A stretch of 64,000 bases of DNA, from the NCBI RefSeq assembly GCF_004014805.1, contig NZ_ATDN01000020.1, positions 45,791 through 109,790 of the forward strand. The letters are read 5' to 3'. The position numbers were made by a program, and so were the translations under genes. This document shows positions 51,081-59,352 of the stretch, in pieces. Position 1 is the first letter of the stretch. The number at the start of each line of letters is the position of its first letter. This DNA is from Mycolicibacterium elephantis DSM 44368. Lineage in GTDB: Bacteria; Actinomycetota; Actinomycetes; Mycobacteriales; Mycobacteriaceae. The notes beneath the pieces are model-generated. The model did no database searches. It saw only the letters and a program-made list of their open reading frames with translations, and was not told where the DNA came from.

Positions 51081-53230
51081 CCACCACCCCCTCCACCGGC
51101 GGCGCCCATACGCTGCCCGGGGAAACGGATTACCACGCGCTCAACGCGATGCTGAATCTGTACGACGCCGACGGCAAGATTCAGTTCGACAAGGACCGGG
51201 AAGCCGCGCATCAGTTCTTCCGCGAGCACGTCAACCAGAACACGGTGTTCTTCCATGACATCGACGAGAAGCTCGACTACCTGATCCAGCAGAACTACTA
51301 CGAACGCGAGGTGCTCGACCAGTACTCGCGCAACTTCGTCAAGACGCTGATCGACCGGGCGTACGCGAAGAAGTTCCGGTTCCCCACGTTCCTCGGCGCG
51401 TTCAAGTACTACACCAGCTACACGCTGAAGACCTTCGACGGCAAGCGATACCTGGAGCGCTTCGAGGACCGCGTCGTGATGGTGTCGTTGACGCTTGCCG
51501 CCGGCGACACCAAGCTGGCCGAGCAGCTGGTCGACGAGATCATGGACGGCCGGTTCCAGCCGGCCACCCCGACGTTCCTCAACTCGGGCAAGAAGCAGCG
51601 CGGCGAACCGGTGAGCTGCTTCCTGTTGCGCATCGAGGACAACATGGAGTCCATCGGCCGCTCGATCAACTCCGCGCTGCAGCTGTCCAAGCGTGGTGGC
51701 GGGGTCGCGTTGCTGCTGACCAACATTCGTGAGCACGGCGCGCCGATCAAGAACATCGAGAACCAGTCCTCGGGCGTCATCCCGATCATGAAGCTGCTGG
51801 AGGACTCGTTCTCCTACGCCAACCAGCTGGGCGCCCGCCAGGGCGCCGGGGCGGTGTACCTGCATGCCCACCATCCCGACATCTACCGCTTCCTGGACAC
51901 CAAGCGGGAGAACGCCGACGAGAAGATCCGCATCAAGACGCTGTCGCTGGGTGTGGTGATTCCGGACATCACGTTCGAGTTGGCCAAGAAGAACGAAGAC
52001 ATGTACCTGTTCTCGCCGTACGACGTCGAGCGGGTCTACGGGCTGCCGTTCGCCGACATCTCGGTGACCGAGAAGTACTACGAGATGGTCGACGACGCGC
52101 GCATCCGCAAGACGAAGATCAAGGCGCGCGAGTTCTTCCAGACGCTGGCCGAGCTGCAGTTCGAGTCGGGCTATCCCTACATCATGTTCGAAGACACCGT
52201 CAACCGAGCCAACCCGATTGATGGCAAGATCACCCATTCCAACCTATGCTCGGAGATCCTGCAGGTCTCCACGCCGTCGGTGTTCAACGAGGACTTGACC
52301 TACGCCCATGTGGGCAAGGACATTTCGTGCAACCTCGGTTCGCTGAACATCGCCAAGGCGATGGACTCGCCGGACTTCGCGCAGACCGTCGAGGTAGCGA
52401 TCCGGGCGCTGACGGCCGTCTCCGACCAGACCCACATCTACTCGGTGCCGTCGATCGAGCAGGGCAACAACGACTCCCACGCGATCGGACTGGGGCAGAT
52501 GAACCTGCACGGGTATCTGGCCCGGGAGCGGATCTTCTACGGCTCCGAAGAGGGCATCGACTTCACAAACATGTACTTCTACACCGTGTGCTACCACGCA
52601 CTGCGGGCGTCGAACAAGATCGCGATCGAACGCGGCGCCCACTTCAAGGGCTTCGAGCGCTCCAAGTACGCCACCGGTGAGTTCTTCGACAAGTACACCG
52701 ACCAGGTGTGGGAGCCGAAGACCGACAAGGTCCGGAAGCTGTTCGCCGACGCGGGCATTCGCATTCCGACCCAGGAGGATTGGAAGCGACTCAAGGCCTC
52801 GGTGCAGGAGCACGGCATCTACAACCAGAACCTGCAGGCGGTGCCGCCGACGGGGTCGATCAGCTACATCAACCACTCGACGAGCTCGATCCATCCGATC
52901 GCATCCAAGATCGAGATCCGCAAGGAAGGCAAGATCGGGCGGGTCTACTATCCGGCGCCGTACATGACCAACGACAACCTGGAGTACTTCCAGGACGCCT
53001 ACGAGATCGGCTACGAGAAGGTCATCGACACCTACGCCGCCGCGACGCAGCACGTGGACCAGGGGCTCTCGCTGACGCTGTTCTTCAAGGACACCGCGAC
53101 CACGCGAGACGTCAACAAGGCCCAGATCTACGCTTGGCGCAAGGGAATCAAGACGCTGTACTACATCCGGCTCCGCCAGATGGCGCTGGAAGGCACCGAG
53201 GTCGAGGGCTGCGTCTCCTGCATGCTGTAG
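51047..53230 (+). CDS. nrdE: Class Ib ribonucleotide reductase alpha subunit NrdE
   Basis: 727 aa from GTG 51047 (AAGGA 6 bp upstream), inside the end of nrdI. From [25 protein letters not shown] onward it is nearly identical to M. tuberculosis NrdE as recalled. Active-site Cys in [19 protein letters not shown] with the Asn-Cys-Glu triad, [18 protein letters not shown], and C-terminal redox pair CVSCML. Reduces NDPs to dNDPs. The beta subunit gene nrdF is not in the window. A hairpin follows at 53241. Confidence 0.97.
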   Translation: MPPTVTDAEPVTTTPSTGGAHTLPGETDYHALNAMLNLYDADGKIQFDKDREAAHQFFREHVNQNTVFFHDIDEKLDYLIQQNYYEREVLDQYSRNFVKTLIDRAYAKKFRFPTFLGAFKYYTSYTLKTFDGKRYLERFEDRVVMVSLTLAAGDTKLAEQLVDEIMDGRFQPATPTFLNSGKKQRGEPVSCFLLRIEDNMESIGRSINSALQLSKRGGGVALLLTNIREHGAPIKNIENQSSGVIPIMKLLEDSFSYANQLGARQGAGAVYLHAHHPDIYRFLDTKRENADEKIRIKTLSLGVVIPDITFELAKKNEDMYLFSPYDVERVYGLPFADISVTEKYYEMVDDARIRKTKIKAREFFQTLAELQFESGYPYIMFEDTVNRANPIDGKITHSNLCSEILQVSTPSVFNEDLTYAHVGKDISCNLGSLNIAKAMDSPDFAQTVEVAIRALTAVSDQTHIYSVPSIEQGNNDSHAIGLGQMNLHGYLARERIFYGSEEGIDFTNMYFYTVCYHALRASNKIAIERGAHFKGFERSKYATGEFFDKYTDQVWEPKTDKVRKLFADAGIRIPTQEDWKRLKASVQEHGIYNQNLQAVPPTGSISYINHSTSSIHPIASKIEIRKEGKIGRVYYPAPYMTNDNLEYFQDAYEIGYEKVIDTYAAATQHVDQGLSLTLFFKDTATTRDVNKAQIYAWRKGIKTLYYIRLRQMALEGTEVEGCVSCML

Positions 53231-53240
53231 CGCTCGGACG

Positions 53241-53300
53241 CCGAGAGTCGGTTTATCGCACGCGGTTCGCCGGTTGACCGTGCAATAAGCCAACACTCGG
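53241..53300. terminator. Imperfect long hairpin after nrdE
   Basis: 22-bp arms (53241-53262 and 53279-53300) with 18 of 22 positions paired and a 16-nt loop, 10 bp after the nrdE stop. No U-tract. Likely ends the nrdHIE transcript. Confidence 0.6.
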
Positions 53301-53372
53301 CCGCTCCGCGGGGCATACTGGGCATCCGCCGACACCGTCGGAAGTGTTGCCCGGCCACGAACTGCGAGCGAT

Positions 53373-54095
53373 ATGCGCTACGACGCCTTCATCTCCTACT
53401 CGCACGCGGCTGACGGCCGGTTGGCCCCGGCGTTGCAGCGAGCGCTGCAACGCCTCGCCAAACCCTGGTACCGGCGCCGGTCGCTGGAGGTGTTCCGGGA
53501 CGAGACCGGCCTGTCGGTGGACCCGCACCTGTGGAACGCCAGCCGCTGTTTTCGGCTCACTTCAGCCATTCGGTCTTCAATGACCTTCAGCCGCAACAGA
53601 TTACTTGACGGGTCGGCCGAGAGCAGATACAGCCGGTCCAGCTTGCGCCACACCGACAAGGCCTTCATGGTGTCCGGCCGATCGAAGTCGACGGCGACGA
53701 CTCGTGCGCCGTGGTTGCGCGCCTCCGGCACGCAGGGGTGGTCGAGGCTGGTGGTGATCAGCACCAGCGTGCCCCGGGGGTCCATCGTCCTGGCGATGGC
53801 GCTCACCATGGACAGGGTGTCGTCGTCGACGTCCACCACTGCGGTGACGGACCGCGCGAAATATACGCGCAGGCGGTCCATTCGGGACCGGAACAACGCC
53901 GCCGCCACGCCGATCACGCTCAGGAAGATCGCCGCCAGCGCCGACAGTCGCGCTATCTCGAGCGCCACCGGAGTGGGCGTCGGGCATGTCTGGCCGCCCA
54001 GCGATTGGTCGCCGGTGCCGCCCTTGACCACCGACGCGGTGAACATCAACGGGCGGAAGAACCACGGATGCTCGTCGTCGTGGCAGTCCCAGTAG
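53373..54095 (+). pseudogene. Truncated TIR-domain gene
   Basis: Residues 1-54 (MRYDAFISYSHAADGRLAPA...FRDETGLSVDPHLW) are the first third of a bacterial TIR domain of the kind fused to WD40 or membrane effectors. After DPHLW (about base 53534) the frame is only the antisense of the opposite gene, so the catalytic Glu region and the rest are lost. Bacterial TIR proteins hydrolyse NAD+ or make signal nucleotides in phage defence; this copy cannot. It shares its breakpoint with the convergent membrane gene. Confidence 0.75.
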
Positions 54096-54385
54096 GACGC
54101 CAGCCCCAGCACGGCGCTGATCAGCGCGAGGCCTGCGACGACTGCCACCGGGGCGCCCGGGCGTCGCACGCCCTGCGCACGGACGACGAGGATCCCGAGC
54201 AGGGCCAGAACGGTGACCACGATCGCGATGGTCTGCCATGAACCCGGACGCCCGAACCACTGCAGCGTCGCCGGTGCCCGGTCTCTGACCTGCGGGGCCA
54301 GCGCCAGCGCGACGAGATAGCCGAGCAGCAACGACGCGACCACCGACACGGCACGTACGGCGGCGACAGCGACGGTGCTGCGCAA
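53396..54385 (-). pseudogene. Truncated membrane protein with nucleotide-binding-like domain
   Basis: TTG at 54385 with GGAGGGGGAGG 5 bp upstream gives the best start (MRSTVAVAAVRAVSVVASLLLGYLVALALA); the frame is open to 54466. There are about four hydrophobic helices in the first 200 residues, then a Rossmann-like segment TAVVDVDDDTLSMVSAIARTMDPRGTLVLITTSLDHP...ARVVAVDFDRPDT similar to TrkA-N domains. After MAEVSRKQRL (near base 53550) it is only antisense of the TIR gene, so the normal C-terminus is missing. Possibly still translated as a membrane stub. Confidence 0.7.
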
Positions 54386-54475
54386 GGCGACCTCCCCCTC
54401 CGGCTTTGGGTAAGTGTCGCCCGAGCACGCTGCGGACGCTGGAGTTTGCGACGAGCAGGTGCGCACCCTACTCGA

Positions 54476-54494
54476 ACAGGTAAGGCTTGCCTAA
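54476..54494. promoter_or_regulatory. Possible IdeR iron box
   Basis: ACAGGTAAGGCTTGCCTAA matches 14 of 19 positions of the IdeR/DtxR consensus TTAGGTTAGGCTAACCTAA. It sits 57 bp before the secreted-protein ATG (54551) and 90 bp upstream of the divergent membrane pseudogene. Only a hand comparison. Confidence 0.4.
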
Positions 54495-54550
54495 TTGAAT
54501 ATCGCGCCTTACATTAGCCGCAAAGATGTCCTCTAAATGGGAGCCGGTGG

Positions 54551-55024
54551 ATGTTGAAAGGTCTCCGCGTCGCGGTGGTGTCGGCGCTCACCACCGCCGC
54601 GATTCTCGGAGGTGTTCCCGTGGCCCACGCTCAACCGGGCTTCGACCAGGATTATGCGATCACCTCTGAGGTGCCCTCGCTGGCTGAACTCGATGCCCAG
54701 ATCCGGCTGCTTGTGGCCACCCCGGCACCGGACTGGGTGAAGGCCGCCCAGCTCGAAGGCGGCGACCGCGCTGTGGTGGTGCCGAAGATGGTCTACCGCG
54801 TCGGGTTCTTCCGCCCCCCGCGCGGATCGAGCGTGGTCACCGGCCCGGAGACACACGAGGCTGATCGCCACACCGCCGTCATCAACGCCAGCAGGCAAGG
54901 CGCCCCGACCATCCAGGTGCCCGCCGAGTGGCGACGCATCGACGGCCGATGGAAGCTCGCGAGCAAGTCCCTGTGCAACGGGATCAAGACGCTGGGCCTA
55001 CCGATCCCGTGCAATTTCCAGTGA
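54551..55024 (+). CDS. Secreted MTB12/low-molecular-weight-antigen-like protein
   Basis: 157 aa. Signal peptide MLKGLRVAVVSALTTAAILGG...AHA, cleavage likely after residue 27, before QPGFDQDY. The mature part has SLAELDAQIRLLVATPAPDWVKAAQLEGG and ends WRRIDGRWKLASKSLCNGIKTLGLPIPCNFQ with two Cys able to form a disulfide; the pattern resembles mycobacterial MTB12/CFP-2 proteins. Exported, function unknown. An iron-box-like site lies upstream. The ABC ATPase gene starts 7 bp after the stop, so they may be co-expressed. Confidence 0.8.
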   Translation: MLKGLRVAVVSALTTAAILGGVPVAHAQPGFDQDYAITSEVPSLAELDAQIRLLVATPAPDWVKAAQLEGGDRAVVVPKMVYRVGFFRPPRGSSVVTGPETHEADRHTAVINASRQGAPTIQVPAEWRRIDGRWKLASKSLCNGIKTLGLPIPCNFQ

Positions 55025-55031
55025 CCGAGCG

Positions 55032-55724
55032 ATGATCCAAACCCAGGGATTGGCAAAGACTTTCGGTGGCCGGCGCGCCATCGACGATGTCACAGCCGAT
55101 TTTCCCGCGGGTACCGTGACCGCCCTGCTCGGCCTCAATGGCGCGGGCAAGACGACGCTGCTGCGTCTGATCGCCGGTCTGGACCGGCCCGACGCCGGCT
55201 CGGTCGTCGTGTGTGGTCGACACCGCCGCGACGAGCCGGGGCTGCTGGGGGTGCACCTCGGTCCCGAAGCGATGGACCCCCGCCACACCGTGCTGCGTCA
55301 CCTGTCCTGGTTGGCCGCGTTGTCCGGGGTGCAGACGGCCCGCGTCGAGCACGTGCTGGCGGAGGTGGGTCTGCAGGACCAACGCTCCGAACGCATCGGC
55401 GCCTTGTCGCTGGGGGCGCGGCAGCGGCTGGCGATCGGCTCCGCACTGCTCGGTGAGCCGCGAGCGCTGCTCTTCGACGAGCCCCTCAACGGTCTGGACG
55501 TGCCCGGCATCGTCTGGTTCCGCGGTCTGCTGCGCCGCCTCGCCGACGCGGGATGCGCGGTGGTGGTGGCCACGCATCTGCTCGGCGAGGTGACGTTGAC
55601 CGCGGACCGGATCGCGTTGCTGGTCGACGGGCGGCTACAGGCGGTCGGCGAGCTGCAGCAACTGGCTCCCGTCGATGCCGACATCCGGGAATGGCTGGAG
55701 GCCACCTTGCTGGAGTGCGCGTGA
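55032..55724 (+). CDS. ABC transporter ATP-binding protein
   Basis: 230 aa. Walker A GLNGAGKT (34-41), signature LSLGARQRL (125-133), Walker B ALLFDEPLNGLD (145-156), H-loop VVATHLL. Drug/lipid-export type ABC2 family ATPase; the permease is the next gene, overlapping by GTGA. A methyltransferase and a regulator follow, suggesting export or self-protection against a small molecule. Confidence 0.94.
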   Translation: MIQTQGLAKTFGGRRAIDDVTADFPAGTVTALLGLNGAGKTTLLRLIAGLDRPDAGSVVVCGRHRRDEPGLLGVHLGPEAMDPRHTVLRHLSWLAALSGVQTARVEHVLAEVGLQDQRSERIGALSLGARQRLAIGSALLGEPRALLFDEPLNGLDVPGIVWFRGLLRRLADAGCAVVVATHLLGEVTLTADRIALLVDGRLQAVGELQQLAPVDADIREWLEATLLECA

Positions 55725-56509
55725 GCGCCGCGCCCACCCTGGTCGGGCGCAGCATGCGGGCGGAGTACATCCGCACCGGCGGCCGCAGCCGGCTGTGGGC
55801 AGTCGTGATGCCTGCGGCCGCGGCGATACCGATGGCGATCACCTTCGGCATCGCCGCGGTGGCCGAGTCGTTCGCACGCATCCCCGGACAGATCTCGGTG
55901 TTGCAGGTGTCGACCTCGAACGCGGCCTACTGGGTGATCACCATCACCGTCGTGCTGGCCGCTGTCGCCGGTGCCGACGGGCAGGCAACGGAGAACCGGT
56001 ACCGCACAGGGCAATACGTTCGGCTCGCGATACGCCCGGCCTGGCCGGTGCTGGTCGGGCGCTGGCTGTTCTACGGGGCGGTGGCCGCGGCCGTCGCCGC
56101 GGTGACCCTGGTCGTGGTGCTGACCCTGCTGCCGCTCATCTCACCGCTGGTGTACGGGACGGTCTCGGTCACCGATCCGGTCGGCGCACGGTTGTTGTGG
56201 ACCGTGCCGCTGCTGGCGTTCTTCGCCGCGGGTGCTGGGGTGGGTGTCGGTGCGCTCATCCGCTCACCGATCGGTGCGGCGGGCGCGATCCTGCTGTGGG
56301 CCTACGCGTTCGAATCCGCCGCGGCATACCTGCCCAGCGGCGCCTCGCTGCAGCGGTTCATGCCGCTGCTCAACGCGGTGTACGGGACGGGCCAGGACAG
56401 CGTGCTCACCCCGCCGTGGGGCCAGACCACCGCGCTGCTGTATGCATGCGCTGTGTTCACGGCGATCTTCGTGATCGCCGCCGTCGAAAGGACAATTCGA
56501 AATGACTGA
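55721..56509 (+). CDS. ABC-2 type transporter permease
   Basis: 262 aa, GTG start overlapping the ATPase stop. Six hydrophobic segments (e.g. LWAVVMPAAAAIPMAITFGIAAV, WVITITVVLAAVAGADG, GRWLFYGAVAAAVAAVTLVVVLTLLPLI, LLWTVPLLAFFAAGAGVGVGALI, TALLYACAVFTAIFVIAAVE). The EYIRTGGRSRLW start and ATENRYRTGQYVRLAIRP loop fit ABC-2 permeases. Partner of the preceding ATPase; overlaps the methyltransferase by 8 nt. Confidence 0.88.
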   Translation: MSAAPTLVGRSMRAEYIRTGGRSRLWAVVMPAAAAIPMAITFGIAAVAESFARIPGQISVLQVSTSNAAYWVITITVVLAAVAGADGQATENRYRTGQYVRLAIRPAWPVLVGRWLFYGAVAAAVAAVTLVVVLTLLPLISPLVYGTVSVTDPVGARLLWTVPLLAFFAAGAGVGVGALIRSPIGAAGAILLWAYAFESAAAYLPSGASLQRFMPLLNAVYGTGQDSVLTPPWGQTTALLYACAVFTAIFVIAAVERTIRND

Positions 56510-57305
56510 CAGGCAAACGCTTCCGCTGGCCCAGCGATCCGACGCCGATCTGCCGGGGCACTGGCTGCTCGCGCGCCTGGGCAAGCGGGTGCTGCGCCCC
56601 GGCGGCCTGGAACTGACGACGCGGATGTTGGCCGCGGCGCGAATCGGCGGCGCCGACGTCGTCGAACTCGGTCCCGGGCTGGGGCGCACCGCGCGCGACA
56701 TCGTCGCCCTCGAGCCGCGGTCCTACGTCGGCGTGGACGACACCGCGGCAGCCACCGAGGCCGTGCGCGAGGTGGTCGCGCCGGTCGACGGCAAGGTGGT
56801 GGTCGCCGACGCCTCGGACACCGGGCTGCCGGATGCCAGCGTCGACGTGGTGATCGGTGAGGCCATGCTGACCATGCAGGGAGACAAGGCCAAACGGGCG
56901 ATCGTCGACGAGGCGTTCCGGGTGCTGCGTCCCGGCGGCCGGTACGCGATCCACGAACTCGGTCTTCAACCGGACTCCATCGCGCAGGAGACCAAGGACG
57001 AGATTCGGCGCGGCATGTCGCGCGCGATCAAGGTCAACGCCCGCCCGCTCACCGCGGGGGAGTGGGTGCGACTGCTCACCGACGCCGGCTTCACCGACGT
57101 CACCATCGACTACGCCCCGATGGCGCTGCTCAACCCGACCCGGGTGCTCGCGGACGAAGGCCTGTTCGGCGCGTTGCGAATCGCCGGCAACCTGATCCGC
57201 AGGCCGGCGGCCCGCCGTCGGGTCCTCGGCATGCGTCGCACCTTCCAGAAGTACCGGGACAAGTTGACCGCGGTGTCGGTGGTCGGCGTCGTCCCGGCAC
57301 GGTGA
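56502..57305 (+). CDS. Class I SAM-dependent methyltransferase
   Basis: 267 aa. SAM motif I VVELGPGLGRTARDIV, then VVVADASDTGLPDASVDVVIGEAMLTMQ and the post-motif LRPGGRYAIHELGLQPDSI. A UbiE-like small-molecule methyltransferase. It overlaps the permease gene and is followed 12 bp later by a winged-helix regulator, so all four form one transcript. Substrate unknown. Confidence 0.9.
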   Translation: MTDRQTLPLAQRSDADLPGHWLLARLGKRVLRPGGLELTTRMLAAARIGGADVVELGPGLGRTARDIVALEPRSYVGVDDTAAATEAVREVVAPVDGKVVVADASDTGLPDASVDVVIGEAMLTMQGDKAKRAIVDEAFRVLRPGGRYAIHELGLQPDSIAQETKDEIRRGMSRAIKVNARPLTAGEWVRLLTDAGFTDVTIDYAPMALLNPTRVLADEGLFGALRIAGNLIRRPAARRRVLGMRRTFQKYRDKLTAVSVVGVVPAR

Positions 57306-57317
57306 CAGACTGACGTG

Positions 57318-57986
57318 ATGGCAGTGCAGCACCACGGAGTCGGTGCACCCTCGCTGCGCGCGGCAGGCCAACAGCGGCAGCGGGTTCTGGGCCTGTTGCG
57401 GTCCGCGCCCGGACCCGTGGACGTGCGCCACATCGCCGAAAAACTACGCATTCACGTCACCACCGCCCGGTTTCACCTGACCGCCTTGGAGTCCCAGGGC
57501 GTCGTCCGGCGCGGCGAAGTCAAGGGCGGACGCGCCGGACGGCCGCGGCTCACCTACGAACTGGCACCCAGGCTCGACTACGCCGACATCGTGTCGCTGT
57601 TCGCCGCACACCTCGGTGGCACGGCCGAGGAACGCGAACAACGCGCGCTGCAGATCGGCGCGGATCTCGCGCACCGGGTGCGGGTGGCGCGCAGGCGGGA
57701 GGAGACGACGGTCGCGGACCTGGTGGTTGCGACGTTGGGGGAATTGGGATTTCAGGTGCGTTCGGTCCTCGACTCGTTCGGTGAGGTGACCGTGCAGATC
57801 TGCACGTGTCCGCTGGCCGAGGTGGCCGCGACGGCGCCGGAGGTGGTGCGCGGAATACAGCAAGGCCTGATCCAAGAGGTCATCGAGCGCAACGTCGACG
57901 CGATCGGCGCCCGTTACCACGCGGCCGTCACCCCCGACGCCACGGCGGGCTCGTGTGAGGTCAGCTTGGCGTTGCGGCCGGCCTAG
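57318..57986 (+). CDS. ArsR/SufR-like winged-helix regulator
   Basis: 222 aa from ATG 57318 (GTG 57315 also possible). Winged helix RVLGLLRSAPGPVDVRHIAEKLRIHVTTARFHLTALESQGVVRRGEVKGGRAGRPRLTYEL. The C-terminal domain has CTCPLAEVA and GSCEVSLALRP, the cysteine layout of SufR-like regulators that bind an Fe-S cluster, though with fewer cysteines than SufR. Probably controls the preceding ABC/methyltransferase operon. Convergent to the reductase gene, 8 bp apart. Confidence 0.85.
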   Translation: MAVQHHGVGAPSLRAAGQQRQRVLGLLRSAPGPVDVRHIAEKLRIHVTTARFHLTALESQGVVRRGEVKGGRAGRPRLTYELAPRLDYADIVSLFAAHLGGTAEEREQRALQIGADLAHRVRVARRREETTVADLVVATLGELGFQVRSVLDSFGEVTVQICTCPLAEVAATAPEVVRGIQQGLIQEVIERNVDAIGARYHAAVTPDATAGSCEVSLALRPA

Positions 57987-57994
57987 CCGGGTGC

Positions 57995-59176
57995 CTATTT
58001 GACCGTGTGCTGTGGCCCCTGGGCCTTCTTGTACAGCGCCTTGAGCATCCGGTCGCGGAACGCGGCGTTGTCGATGAGCTTGATACCGGCGTTGGCCAAC
58101 TTCGGATAGCCGAGCAGCTTGTGGAAGTAGCGGCCGCGCCGGTACTCCCTGCCCCACGCCGCCTCCATCCGCTGCGCGTAGTTGGTGAAGTCGTCGGGAC
58201 CGCCGTTGGTCAGCGCGGCGATCGCGCATTCGCCTGCGGCCAAACCGGATTCGAGCGCCTTGGAGATGCCCGCACCCGACGCCGGCTTGCCCGCGCCCAG
58301 CGAATCGCCGGTGAACAGCACCCCGGGGCGCCACGGTGGCCACGCGGTGAATCCCATCGGCAGCCGCCACGCGCGCACGCTCTTGTTCTTCTTCAGTTCC
58401 TCGATCGGCGGCAGCTCCCACTCCGGCGGCAGTGTGCGCAGGAACTCACCGAGGAACTGGGTGGCGTTGATCGACTGCCAGTTCTTGTAGCTGTTGACAT
58501 AGCCCAGCCCGATGTTGAACCGGCCGCCGCCCATCGGGAACACCCAGCCGTAGCCGGGCAGCTGGTCGCCCTCGAAGACCAGCTTGAGGTAGATGTCGAG
58601 GCTGTCGGAGTCGGGCCGGTTGGCATACATCTCCGACCGGATCGCGATCGCCGAGTAGCCGTTGTACTCCGAATCGATCTTCAGCGCCCGCTTGATCGGG
58701 GAGTAGGCGCCGTCGGCGGCGATCACCGCGTCGCCGTACACCTTCTCGCCGCTCCGCAGCGTCACACCCACCACGCGGCCGTTCTCCACGATCGGTGCCG
58801 TCACCTCCGCGGACTGACGCACCTCGGCGCCCGCGGACTCGGCGTGCTTGAGCAGCAGCGTGTCCAGTTCGGTCCGGCTCACGGTGTGGCCGTGGTCGGG
58901 CATGCCGGGGCGGCGCGGGAAGGACAGCTCCCACTGGCTGGGGCTGAACACCGTGACCCGGTTGACCCGGTGGAACTTGGCGACCTCGTGGGCCAGGCCC
59001 ATCTTCTGCAGGTAGCTGACCGCGCGCGCGGTCAGGCCGTCCCCACACGGCTTGTCGCGCGGAAACTCGGCCTTGTCCAAGACCACTACCTTCGCGCCGG
59101 TCTGCGCGGCCTGCCACGCGGCGGCCGAGCCCGACGGCCCACCACCGGCGATGACCAGGTCGTATCGCTGCGTCAT
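57995..59176 (-). CDS. Geranylgeranyl-reductase-family FAD oxidoreductase
   Basis: 393 aa. Start at ATG 59176 (MTQRYDLVIAGGGPSGSAAAW). FAD motif GGGPSGS, PCGDGLTARAVSYLQ and GYGWVFPMGGGRFNIGLGYVNSY are signatures of the group containing MenJ and archaeal geranylgeranyl reductases; the second FAD motif is GVLFTGDSLGAGKPASGAGISKALESG. Saturates prenyl double bonds or modifies other lipids. It is only partly like MenJ, so a paralogue. The C-terminal region ends with a basic helix (RDRMLKALYKKAQGP). Confidence 0.9.
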   Translation of the reverse strand: MTQRYDLVIAGGGPSGSAAAWQAAQTGAKVVVLDKAEFPRDKPCGDGLTARAVSYLQKMGLAHEVAKFHRVNRVTVFSPSQWELSFPRRPGMPDHGHTVSRTELDTLLLKHAESAGAEVRQSAEVTAPIVENGRVVGVTLRSGEKVYGDAVIAADGAYSPIKRALKIDSEYNGYSAIAIRSEMYANRPDSDSLDIYLKLVFEGDQLPGYGWVFPMGGGRFNIGLGYVNSYKNWQSINATQFLGEFLRTLPPEWELPPIEELKKNKSVRAWRLPMGFTAWPPWRPGVLFTGDSLGAGKPASGAGISKALESGLAAGECAIAALTNGGPDDFTNYAQRMEAAWGREYRRGRYFHKLLGYPKLANAGIKLIDNAAFRDRMLKALYKKAQGPQHTVK

Positions 59177-59352
59177 GAAACTCGTCTCGTCGATTGGGGT
59201 TGTCGTCGCGATACTACCTGCGCACATGCCACCTTCGCCGTCCGCGGAACGGCTCTAGCCGGTGCCTTCATGTGCGATTGGACACATGGTCCTGGCAGGT
59301 CAAGGGGTGTCCAGGGCCGACCGGTGAACGGTGAGGAAAGCCGCGGCGATCG

